This document shows, in pieces, positions 47,002 through 58,120 of a stretch of DNA of 64,000 nt. Position 1 is the stretch's first letter. Each line of letters begins with the position of its first letter. Source of the stretch: Trema orientale (lineage: Eukaryota; Streptophyta; Magnoliopsida; Rosales; Cannabaceae); the NCBI GenBank assembly GCA_002914845.1, contig JXTC01000230.1, positions 419,023 to 483,022 on the forward strand, in the 5' to 3' direction. Under the pieces are notes generated by a model, which was given only the letters and a program-made list of their open reading frames with translations, was not told the DNA's origin and ran no database searches. Both the position numbers and the translations under genes were made by a program.

Positions 47002-48694
47002 ATCTTTATAGAAATATTCATATTGTGATTATAATTATTAGACATGAAGCATAAGTGAATATTATCATTATAATGCAAGTGAAAATTATTTGATCTATAT
47101 CTTTGCATTACTTCCATTTTGTGTAAGATGAATGCATGAGAGTAAGAAATAATGGAAGATGGTTATTATCATTTTCTTTTAAATGGTATCCACAAATACT
47201 AAGTTGAACAAGAAGTTTAGTAATCCAAACATATATATTGTGTTTGAAAGTATTTATATTGGAATCGCTACACGTAATAGTTCATGCCAGGAAAAATTTT
47301 GGCTAGAATGTTTAATCCTAAAAATTTAGAATTACACTCTTGAAATTACAAAATTAATTTACTCAAAAAAATAATGAGAAGTTCATTGTTTTAATCACTA
47401 CATATAATTCAATCATCCATAGACGATCTGTAATTAGATAAACCTATTATAAATTGAGTACTTATACTGTTCAAGTCCAAAGTTAATACACATAAGGGAA
47501 TCATCTTTTTAACTTTCCCCATGTAAGAATGGATTATATATACATATATAAGTTACATTTCCAGCTATCTATTTTATTATGTTCACAAAATACAAGTAAT
47601 TCGACTTATTTAAAAAAAAAAAAAAAAAGAAACCTTAACAAGTAAGTCAAAATACATAATATTATAAATAAGAGATTATAACTACTCGGTACTAAGATTG
47701 ATCTATATATAATCATCTTTTTGATAGTATTTAAATTCTCAATTAGTAACAGAATTTATGTGAGATTCAAATTACGTTTGGTCCAGTTTTATATAATCTT
47801 ATTATAATGTCTCTACATTAATAGCCCGAATAAGACTATATATTATATTATCAATATTATTGAACATCAAATACTAATAATATTTACTTAAAAGTCCAAA
47901 TTTTATTGATTTATTACATACTCTGTTTTTAATATATTATTCATATACAGACTTAATCTTTATGTATATAATATTTATATACTAAGACTACGATCATATT
48001 GGTAAACAAAATTTTTTTTGATATTTATTAAACATACATAATATGCACAAAATCAAATATATAAAATAAAGCACTATTTTATTTATTCAACAAAAGTTTA
48101 AACACATGCTTTTAGGGCATCCCTAACATCTCTACCATGACTGCTTGCAGTTACTAATTAAGCGCTTTAGTATCACACTTTGCAACATATATGTGATTTC
48201 ATTTTATAACATATCCCATTAAAATCCATTCAACTTCCTTGTAAGTTTCGAATGTAGGGCTTTGTTTGACTTTTAAACTTTCAACAAATAATAAAAGCTC
48301 TTTAAAGCAAATATATGTTACATCCAAAATTTTAACAGAGTTTGACTTTAGATTGACGGTAATCCATTGGAAGAATTCAACAAATACAAAATAAAGTTCC
48401 AGAGAGTTCTCATGACTTCAAAGCAAAAAGAAAATATTAAAAAAAAAAAAAAAGGTCTAAATTTCCCATGATAATACTACTATATTCTACATTGTACTCA
48501 CCATCGGACATACACAGCCTTCTCATGGATGGACCCGAGAGAAGGGCCAGCAGCACACAACCCAGGAACCCACCGTTGGGCCTTTCAGTATTGCTTCTTC
48601 AGCAAGGGGTTGTGGGCTACTGGGCTAATATTAATTTCGTTGTTTGATATTATCCATTTAATTGAAAATCATTTGAGAGGCAAAAGATTTTAAT
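47002..48694. other. Intergenic AT-rich DNA, no gene seen
   Basis: TA runs near 47538-47550. A slightly GC-richer patch at 48500-48620 (GGACCCGAGAGAAGGGCC) has no recognisable coding. Confidence 0.5.
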
Positions 48695-48822
48695 GGCAGC
48701 TACTAGAGACACTCATACGTTGTTAGAGGAATAAATGGCAACTAGTAGAGGCACTAATACGTTGTTACAGGAATAAACGGCAGCTAATAGAGGCACTAAT
48801 ACGTTGTTAGAGGAATAATAAA
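48695..48822. repeat. 42-bp minisatellite, three copies
   Basis: Units begin at 48695, 48737 and 48779 with GGCA(G/A)CTA(C/G/A)TAGAG and end CGTTGTTAGAGGAATAA. They differ at only a few positions. Confidence 0.9.
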
Positions 48823-49402
48823 GAAAATTAATATTCAAAGAGAATGTCTACATAAAGCACTCTCAATCATTTTCTCTTTAATAATTTAACAATATATCAT
48901 CTTTTTTTTTCTTTTCTTTTTTTCAAGTAATGTCGGGTAACACAATGGAAGGTAAACCCTCTTCTTTGTTTTAAGTCTTTTCATTAAATGACTTTCTTGT
49001 GACTCATGAAAATACCCCTAAATACAATATTCTTTATACTTTGCACAATAGAGAATCTTGGCCTTACTAGTGTGCAATCCTTTATTGTCTCCCTACTTTT
49101 TTGACGAGAAAATCCTACTAAACAGCACCTTCAGAAAACCTATAAATATATATATATACATATATGGAGGACTTCTCAATAGTTACAATTTTTTTATGAC
49201 CATGAATGGATACTATAAAAAGTAGTGATAGCATTAAATTTTTTTGATGATAATAAATAGCATTAAATTTTTTTGGCCAACCACCAAACTAATCACCACC
49301 GTAGGATATTAGATCTAACGGCTTAAACCATTGTAACCATCCATGGGTAAATATTGTTGTAACCATTTAAACCAAACCCATACATATATATATATATATA
49401 TA

Positions 49403-49618
49403 GGACACTAATCTAGTAGTTTTTTTTTTTACTAATTTATAAGTATTGTTTTGCCCAATTAAATTTAGTCATACACGTTTTTTTATAATAAAAAGTAGAA
49501 AGAAAAAAATATTAAATAATGAATTTTATTTTTATTTTTTTTCCAACTTTTCAGATTGTGGTAGCTGTTATATCATGATTTAACGACAGAAAAAAAAATA
49601 CTTATTGAATTAGGAACC
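49403..49618. mobile_element. MITE of the TA-associated family, copy 3
   Basis: Left end GGACACTAATCTAGTAGTTT resembles the right end (reverse complement) of copy 1. The interior has ACGTTTTTTTATAA and a degraded palindrome (GTAGCTGTTATATCATGATT). It sits between two (TA)n runs, 49385-49402 and 49619-49637. Confidence 0.65.
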
Positions 49619-49645
49619 ATATATATATATATATATACAGAAATA

Positions 49646-49704
49646 TAGTGGCTGTTAGATCATGATTTAACGACAGGAAAAAAATAATTATTGAATTGGG
49701 AACC
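49646..49704. mobile_element. Partial duplicate of the same MITE's right end
   Basis: GTGGCTGTTAGATCATGATT through TTGAATTGGGAACCAT repeats the right third of copy 3, separated from it by a TA run. Replication slippage or unequal exchange in the TA tract would explain this. Confidence 0.65.
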
Positions 49705-49708
49705 ATAG

Positions 49709-49741
49709 ATAGAGAGAGAGAGAGGGAGAGAGAGAGAGAGG
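49709..49741. repeat. (GA)n microsatellite
   Basis: AGAGAG run with one GGG interruption, immediately after the MITE fragment. Confidence 0.85.
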
Positions 49742-51243
49742 TACATCCAAGTATTAGAAACTAGAAAGTAACATATACGAAGCTTACATTTGTCAAGATT
49801 CGAAAACTACGCTATTGCATTGATCTATATGATCTATTTATGGCATATTGGTAAATAGACTTTTCAAGTATGCTCCTACTAAAGTCTCAGCAACATCTTT
49901 GTCAAACTTAATTGATCCTTTAAGATCATCATGAAGTACTCAAATTATTTGGAATAACGCAATTTGCTTTATCTTTGTTTAAACATTCAAGGAAAAAGTT
50001 CTAATGTTCAAGTCGTACTGTAAGGGTGTCAATGACTTACTTTTTCACATACTCTCCGGATATACATTGACTTACTTTTTCACATACTTTCCGGATATAC
50101 ATTTTTCTTTTTAACCTTTCTCTTAGCTCTACTATAAATACCTTTATCTTACTCTGCTATACCATTTATAGTAGAGTCAAGACTGTGAACAGTAACCATT
50201 TATTCTTATTTGCAAAACACATAAAGAATTTTGTCTAGTGCATTGGTATTTAGAGGTCGCGCTTTAAACCTCGACGTCTATTCTGTGTGTTTTCCTATAT
50301 GTCCAACATGTTAACTTAACTATTCGTTATCAATTTTGACATTTTTGTTTTAAGCTCAGGATTTTAAAAACAAAAAGACAAAGGAGAAATTATTTATAAA
50401 ATTAGACATTTTATTTAATAAAATTTTTGAAACTCTGAATTTGTCCCCACCTTTCCAAACTTGACCGAGTCGAAAATTTTTAACCAGAGTTTAGTAAAAA
50501 ATAATAATAAATAAACATAGATAATCTCAGGTCTATGTTCGAAAATATTTAACTACTTTCGAACAAATGGTCCGATGTTGGGGTGGTGCTGTAGGCCAGT
50601 AGGTGATAAGAGTGCTGAAATGTATTTTTGTGTTTGTTAGAAAAGCGGGTATCTATGTAATTTTAAAAGTATGGCATGACAATTAAATTGATAATATTTT
50701 TGAATAGATCTATTTTATAAGCATAAGATTATAGGTAGACTCTATGAATGTAAAAGCCCCTAGATTTTTAAGCTGAGTACTAAATTTGGTGTGAGGAAAT
50801 AAAAACGTATGAGGAAATAAATTATGTTCTTATTATTAGTTAGAACAGCAATAAAAATATATATGTATTGTATTATATGACGTTTTCATTTACATCCAGT
50901 GTAGGTTTTGGAAAGCAATTCATGTATCAAAGCATTATATCTTTCCAAAAGAATACGTAATTTGTTGATTGAGAGATATCCACTTGTAGGCCCTTAGTAT
51001 AGACTATACCTTGGAAAAAAGCCATTTTGACAAAATGTCACAATTGAAAATCACTTCTTTAACCCTTAATTTATTGACTAGAGATGAAATATATATCAAC
51101 CGGAGACGTCACTTGCTTACCATGACGGGCATTAATTTAATATTAAGCAAAACCTAATTCATCATGATCAGTTTCTTATTAAATTTAGTATGTGATGTGT
51201 GGCTTCTGTACGTTCACGAATCGTTTCTCTTCGTTTTCAAATT
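49742..51243. other. Intergenic, with a short tandem duplication
   Basis: No gene. A 35-bp direct duplication (TGACTTACTTTTTCACATAC ... CGGATATACAT) lies at 50033 and 50068, differing at one or two positions. Confidence 0.6.
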
Positions 51244-51789
51244 GGGTTTATGGCACAAATGGTCCCTGCACTATCACATTTGTGATAATTTAGTCCTCAA
51301 AGTTTTAATTATGGTAATTAAGTTCTGAACTTTCGAATTTATAGCAATCTGGTCCTTAAACATGCTAAATTATAACATGTGATTAAGTTTCTGACCACAA
51401 ACACAGGTGACGAGCATATTGTAGTATCTGAAAATGTATTTTAAAAAAAATAAATTAAACAAAAAGATTTAGAGAGAATAAATGATGCATTCTTTGTATT
51501 TTTTAGGATTTTAGGAATTGCACATTTGCAAAAAAATTTCTGTGATTATTCATTTTATGCTTAAAATTTCTAAATTACTTTTTAAATACGCTTGTAGATG
51601 CTACCACATGCTTGTCAAGTGTGTTTTTCGTCAAAAATTTAATAATAGATTACATTTTCGACAATTAAAAGATTAAATTGCTACAAATCAGAAAATTCAG
51701 GACTTAATTATTATATTTGAAACTTTGAGAACCAAATTACCACAGATTGTATATTTCAGAGACCTTTTGTTCCATTAATGATTAAACCC
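51244..51789. mobile_element. 546-bp Mutator-like MITE with long inverted ends
   Basis: Left arm GGGTTTATGGCACAAATGG and right arm (reverse complement GGGTTTAATCATTAATGG) remain alignable for about 110 bp: both contain CTCAAAGTTT, TAATTAAGT and TAGCAAT. Flanks TTCAAATT (51236-51243) and TTCAAATA (51790-51797) form an 8-bp duplication with one mismatch; 9 bp would be typical for the superfamily. No coding. Confidence 0.75.
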
Positions 51790-54700
51790 TTCAAATATGA
51801 ATATATACAAATGGTATTACTATTATCGACGCCGGTTTGAATTGGTATCATCAGGCGGTTCACAGCCTAGCTAGCTAAAAGAATTTTTATCTTCATTTTG
51901 AATTACTACTTCAATTTATTTTTATCCTTTTTCTAACCCAGTAATGATGTTAGGATGAATAATCGAAAAAAACATCAGCTGTCATGTAGAAAAAATTAAA
52001 ATAAAGAAACTACCAAGAATAATTTTTGTGAAAAAATCTCATATATCCAGAAATTTAAGAGAAATTCTTAAAGTTACAATTTGTTTTAACTTAAAACACT
52101 CTGAATTGAAACGCATATCATATTATATCATATCAAACCAAAGCAAATCTATCTCGTTTTGATAATAAACAAAGTTTCTTTCAAAATTAAAAATAAAATA
52201 TAAAATATAAAACATAAAAATGAAAGGAAAAATTGTCTATTTCACACCAAAATACCCTCAAGGAAAAACTGAAAAAAAATCCCTAACTCTCCTCCAAGTG
52301 CAACCCATCATCCCATTGGCGCCACCAGTTCTAAGCAAGATCGCCCCCAACCGGCAGCCGTGCCTACAAATCTGGATCTAAAACGAATTCATTTCGCGTA
52401 CCAATGTTCATAGGTGGCGAATTGTGCATCAGACTCCGAACCTTTTATATGTTTTTTCTTCACTATTTTGTCTGGAATTTTAATTTCTAATTTTCAAAAT
52501 TTACTTTTTAGTATCAAAACGACATCGTTTAGATCGGGTAAGCGATTACTTATAGTTCATTAAGAGCCTTTTTGCATATAATGTATTTTTCTTTCTCAAT
52601 GAGATGACTTGAGGAGGCACTTTGATAAGTACGTAAAATTCTTGTGTTTTATGACAAGATTCCAAGGTATCTCATTAAAAAAAAAAAAAAAAATGGTTAA
52701 AGCACATTCATTAAAAACTCTAGTCTTGTCTTTCTTTGAAAATTTCCCTCTCTCCTTATAACTAGGACTTCCCAGGATACAACTCCACCAGAGAGATCCT
52801 TAGGATCTCTTTGATAGGATTTTCTTTTATCTTTTTGTTTTTACATTTTTAATTGATAATAATTTCGTTTATATGAAGTTTGCTATTATAGAAATCAATC
52901 TATAATCATTTTATACTATTTTCTGTGTGAATTTAATTTTAGAAATGGAATAATCAATATAGACAAATATCGATCAAAACTTGCTACTATCTTTTATAAG
53001 CAAACTCGAGCAAAGGAGGACGTTCATGAAAATATCAAAGTTTTGGCTTAATTTTCGAATTATCATTTAATCCATTTCTGCATTTTCATTAGGGTAGAAA
53101 ATTTTTAGGCTCTGTTTGGAACTTGAATTTTTAGAGGAAAGGAAAAAAAATTTCAAAAGATTTTATTTTCTCTTGTTTGGATTGAAATAAAAATTGATTG
53201 AAATTTTTTTCAAAAAAAAAAAAAAAAAACAGAAGCTTGTTTTGATGTTATTTTTTAGTATATAGAATGTTACACATTAATTAGTAAAATAAAAAATGTG
53301 AAAAATAAAAATGTGTAAACTTTTAAGATAAGCATTTTCCTCTTTTCTTTTTCATGACTTTTTTCTTATAAGTTTTTTTTTTTTTCTTTCAAAATCCGGT
53401 TTTCAAACTGAGTGCTAATTAGTTATCCAATTAAGAAAATCCACTGCATGTAATATTCCAAAATTTTGTACATTTCCCGTTTTAGTCTTCATATTTGAAA
53501 ATTTAACATTTGTTCTTCCTGAAAGCCAGTCGTTCGGTTTTAGGTCTTCACACGTAAACAAAGAACATGATTAGGGGTTAAGGAAAATCCAACATGTAGA
53601 TGATCTTATAAATAGGTTTGTGGGTAAAATATGGTACACGTCTCAAATCCTTTATACCTATCTCATATATTAACATGTGAGCTGTACTTTCTTCAGGAAA
53701 AAAAAAAAAAAAACGTGAGCTGTCACTTTTAGAATAATATAATTCAATTTTCCTTAAACAAAAAGAAATAATAACAGTAACAACTCTTTTTTCCCGTTAT
53801 TCTCCTTAAAAGAAAAAACCCTATAACCATAATTAGGTTTGATTGGCAATTTTTTTTTTTTTTGTAAAAAAAAATATTTTATCAAAATCGAAATGTTCAA
53901 ATTTATCAAATTTACGATAGCAAAATATGAAAATTTTTTCAGGAGAAAATATTTAAAATATCTGCTTATACGGAAATACATTTTAAAAAAAAATCAATTT
54001 TAGGGAATACAAAAAATATTTTTTTAATTTTGCAAACCGAGTCAAAAGCATCCTTTGACATATTTTTCTCGACCAATTTTTCAAAATGCTAGAAATACTT
54101 TGCTAAAATGTCTTCGAATATCACAAAATTTGTATCTAAGCACTATTTGTATTAATTTTTTTTATCATTTTATTATTTATTTTATTTTATCTCAAAATAT
54201 ATATTTTAATTTTTAAGTTTGTTTTTATATTTTAATTTATATTTTAAAATATTTTTTAAATAAATATACACATGAGTAATAATAGAGACACACAAAATAT
54301 AAACACAAAACATTACTCAATCATGTTTCATTAATTTTAACCACCTATAATTCTTGAAATAGGGCCCCATTATATATGTGAGTACCTTAAAATACATGCT
54401 ACATCATTGTTTATATATTTTGTGTGTATTATCATATGTGTCTCTAGCATTACTTATATATACATATATATTTAGCTACATGAGTACTTTTTTTTATTAG
54501 AAAAAAATGACATTGAAAAGATCTTTCCATAGTTGAGGCTTTTTTTTTATTATTTTTCTTATAACTCTTCTAGCTTATTACCACATTTTCTCCGAAAGAA
54601 AAAGGTTATTTATTGTGCTAAAATATGTGCTTACTTTCTTCTTTCTTTCCATACAAAATCATATTTTCTTATTCTGGCAGTTAGGAATAAAATTACACAT

Positions 54701-55589
54701 ATCCTAGCTAGCTTCTTTTGTTCTTGCATTCGGGAAACATGGTGTTTCTCTTGTAATGCTTGTAGCAAACTTCTAGTAATAAAGAACTCCTTTCTCCTAA
54801 AAAGAAAAAATCAGTATTTTCTTATAGGTAAAAAGAAAAAATACCTACTGGATTGACAATCTATATATATATATATGTTTTGTGATCTTCTTCTCTTTTG
54901 TTTTCTTTATAAATTGTCCATCCAAAAACAAAAGAGAAAAAACCTCCCTCAAGAGTCAAGTGTCTATCTTCTCAATTATAACTTCCCAAATGGGAAAACA
55001 ATAATAAACTAATAATAATAATAATAGTATATTTAAAGAGAAAAAACACCCAAGGCCATACAAATAAAAACCAAAAATAATTGTAAAGTGAAAAACAATG
55101 ACAAGTATCGATAATGACGGAGGCATAGTCAATGGGACAAACATAAAACCAAATTCTTTTTGCAATAAACCACAAGATTAAATACGGATTTAGGGGGAGA
55201 CAAATGTACAAACGAAATTTCTTGATGAGTAATTAGAGCGTATAGCTTGGTGTTTTGCCTTTCGGAGAACTTCAAGTGGGCCCCAGTATCGTTGAGAACG
55301 ACCTTTGACTGCCGTCTGATGCCCAAAACGGACGGTGATGGGACCCTTTATCCTATCTAAGACCATACCACCATCATAATACGGATTACGAAACCAAATT
55401 TTTTTAAAAAGTTCGGAAAAAAAAAAGAAAAAGAAAGAAAGAAAGATCATGGCACGTGCCGGTCTGAACAGTAAAGCGAAAAGGTGTTTGATTCTAGATC
55501 TAACGGCTGTAATATCCCGTTAACATATCTAACGGTCATAAGCCCTAATTCAAATCCCACCGTTGAGTCTAATCGAGCGGCGAAGATTG
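51790..55589. other. 3.8 kb gene-free AT-rich interval
   Basis: I see no gene on either strand. Poly-A/T tracts lie near 52676-52693, 53210-53229, 53700-53713 and 53850-53862, and an (AAT)n run at 55010-55026. Low-complexity ORFs (54533-54856, 55190-55450) translate these tracts and have no domain. Confidence 0.55.
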
Positions 55590-55940
55590 AATCTCAGTCC
55601 CTCTCTCTCTCTCTCCTCCTTATTTCACGATAAATAAATAATCAAAACCCGGTCCACTTCTCCTCTTCTCACAGATTCACTCTCTCTCTCTCCCTCTCCC
55701 TCTCTCTAAGACATTCCATATTTTGAGTCTTTGCGCTTTTAAGTTGCGCTAACGTGCGCCGGTTCCCTTACACACTGCTTATCCTGCGCCGCCTGAGATG
55801 TCGCCGGAGGAGCTCAGGGCGACGACGCTTTTGATAAGAATCTCCCGTTACAGGCGAGCTTAACCAAAGAGAGCTAGAGAAAGAAAGAAAGAAAGAAAAA
55901 GAAAGATCGGACGGCTGAGATTTGACGACTGTTTTCGGCA
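55590..55940 (+). promoter_or_regulatory. Core promoter and CT-rich leader of the MORN gene
   Basis: Two (CT)n tracts (about 55600-55617 and 55680-55708) precede the coding region, separated by ATAAATAAATAATC (55631-55644), a possible TATA region. The leader also has GAAA repeats (55878-55903) and contains the upstream ORF listed separately. Confidence 0.5.
55798..55863 (+). CDS. Upstream ORF in the MORN gene leader, 21 codons
   Basis: ATG at 55798 (context GCCTGAGATGTCG) opens a 21-residue frame, MSPEELRATTLLIRISRYRR plus Ala, ending at TAA (55861-55863), 77 nt before the main ATG. It lies in the probable leader. It does not match any conserved plant uORF peptide I know. It may lower translation of the main frame; whether it is in the mature transcript is unproven. 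Confidence 0.45.
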   Translation: MSPEELRATTLLIRISRYRRA

Positions 55941-58120
55941 ATGGACGGCCAGATGAGTAGTGGTAGTAGTCAGGCGAAGCTCACGAGGACCCAATCTTCG
56001 CTCCTCCGGTCATCTCCGACCATCCGATCGTCCATTCACAGCCTCTCCTCCGTCGCCGAGGAGGACCTCGTCGCCGTCGACGACGACGAGGAGGAGGAGA
56101 ACAAGAAGAAGCCGAAGTGTAAGAACCCGGTCCGGTCTGGTTCGACTCCCCGAACCGGTCGACCCGGCCGGTTCACCCAACAGTTCGTCGCCATGGCCGC
56201 GCTCTCTCTCTTAACCCTACTCTTCTTCTTATTCTTCTTCTTCGTCTTCTACCTCCGGAGGGGGGAAGAGGTTTCGACTTCGGAGAATCTCCTCCTGGCT
56301 CTGATTTTCGTGGCCGTGACGCTCTTCTTGGCGAGCAAGAACAAGGGTTTAATCCACCATAGCTTCTCGATTATCAAGCACTCGTGGGACGAGAACGCGA
56401 AACGTTTCGGGTTCTCGAAGAACAATGCGGCGACGGGGGCTCCGGTCCAGTGGTTCATCGGCGATTCGAACCCGAATAAGGCTTTGAAAGAGACCCAGAG
56501 GCGGATTATTCGAGAAGGGGTGGAATTTTACAGCAATGGCGATTTCTACGAGGGTGAGTTCCATAAGGGGAGGAGCAATGGGAGTGGGGTTTATAATTTC
56601 TTCGTGAATGGAAGATATGAGGGGGATTGGATCGATGGGAGGTATGATGGGTATGGGATTGAGAGCTGGGCTAGAGGGAGTCGGTATAAGGGTCAGTATA
56701 GGCAGGGTCTTAGGCATGGCTATGGAGTTTATAGGTTCTATACAGGGGACTCTTATGCCGGAGAGTGGTGTAGTGGGCAAAGCCATGGCTTTGGAGTTCA
56801 GACTTGCGCCGATGGTAGCTGTTTCATTGGGGAGTTCAAGTGTGGTGTCAAACATGGCCTTGGCTGCTACCATTTCAGGTAAATTCTTGAACTTTGTTTA
56901 AGCCCCAAATTTTCCCAATTCTTGTTATTTTGTTAATTTTTGAGGGTCACTGGTGGAATCTTGAATTTGTGTCTTGAAATTTTGAATTCATGGTTATAAT
57001 TATATTCAGTGTGTATGCATCTTGACGGTCTTTGCTTCAATTGGGTTCTTCTTAAGTTGCTGAAACATCTTTTTATCGATTTTACATGTATTGTTTAATT
57101 TGCTTCCTATGTATGATTGAATAAAAAACGGCAACATTCAATTCATATTTATTGGATTGAAGGAAGAATCTTTACGGGTCTGCAAAAGTACTAACACTTC
57201 TTTAAGTGTTATTTCCTTTTAAGTCTATTATACCCATGTCCTGCCTTTTTATGTACTGCAAATAATTCGAATGTTTAGACGAGTTGATAAATCTAGCTCA
57301 GTAAAGTTTTTAATTCCTGAATAGTTTATATTTTAAAGCAAGTGAAAAACCAGTACACCTTTTTATTGTGTGGTCAAATATCTCATGGATTAATGCTTAA
57401 ATTGGAGTGTAAACTCGTTAATATTCGTTTGATTTTAGCTCTAAATGTTGCTGTTCTTTTCTTTTCTTCTTGATTAGCTCAATTCTATTGGTCCTCTGTC
57501 TAAGTGGTTTTGAAGGTTCATTTCCAAGACAAGTTAGCAGGTTAACTTGTTTCCGTTTTATCTTTTTTGGTTCAGAAATGGAGATAGATATGCAGGAGAA
57601 TATTTTGGGGACAAAATTCATGGATTTGGGGTCTATCACTTTGCCAACGGCCATTGTTATGAAGGGTCTTGGCATGAAGGCCGAAAGCAAGGCTCCGGCA
57701 TGTACACTTTCAGAAATGGCGATACTAGATGTGGTGAATGGGATGGTGGTACTCTTAAGCACTCTTTACCACCATTAACTGATGCAGTTCTTAGAGCAGT
57801 TCAGGTATATTTCTTCTTCACTCTGATATCTGTCATTCAATTTCATTACGTCTGTCGTTTGAGCAGATTTGATGTCGTTTTGCATACTTGAATTCTGATC
57901 CAAGTACTTCTTCTTGTCGTCTTCCTTGGATGAAAAACCACAGGCTGCTAGGAAAACAGCTGAGAATGCTATTAACCTTCGCCGGGTTGATGAACAAGTG
58001 AACAAGGCAGTCATGGCTGCAAATAGAGCTGCCACAGCTGCTAGGGTTGCTGCGGTCAAAGCTGTCCAAAATCGCATGGACGGGAAATTTTGTGACACAA
58101 ATGTCTATGAGAAAGACTAG
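55941..58120 (+). CDS. Membrane-anchored MORN-repeat protein
   Basis: Three exons: 55941-56878, 57576-57804 and 57944-58120, GT-AG introns of 697 and 139 bp, phases consistent; 447 aa. Order: Ser-rich basic N-terminus, acidic run (about 47-53), two predicted membrane helices (about 82-104 and 115-132), then eight MORN repeats with an exact 23-residue spacing (aromatic or equivalent position at 203, 226, 249, 272, 295, 318, 341 and 364, the last degenerate). An Ala-rich helical tail (exon 3) follows. MORN repeats often bind membrane lipids or proteins, and in plants occur in PIP5 kinases; no kinase domain is present here. Similar Arabidopsis proteins are labelled SET7/9 methyltransferase family because of MORN similarity, but I see no SET domain, so methyltransferase activity is not supported. 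The exon-1/2 junction splits an Arg codon in mid-repeat and restores the 23-residue spacing, supporting the model. Confidence 0.9.

Noticed and set aside
54956..55450. Overlapping minus-strand ORFs upstream of the MORN gene
   Set aside because: Three frames are open at once with hydrophobic or Phe-rich translations and no domain; typical of low-complexity promoter DNA.
56349..56873. 174-aa minus-strand ORF antisense to the MORN exon
   Set aside because: It is the antisense reading of the Gly-rich MORN repeats (Pro/Ile rich); the plus-strand repeat periodicity is decisive.
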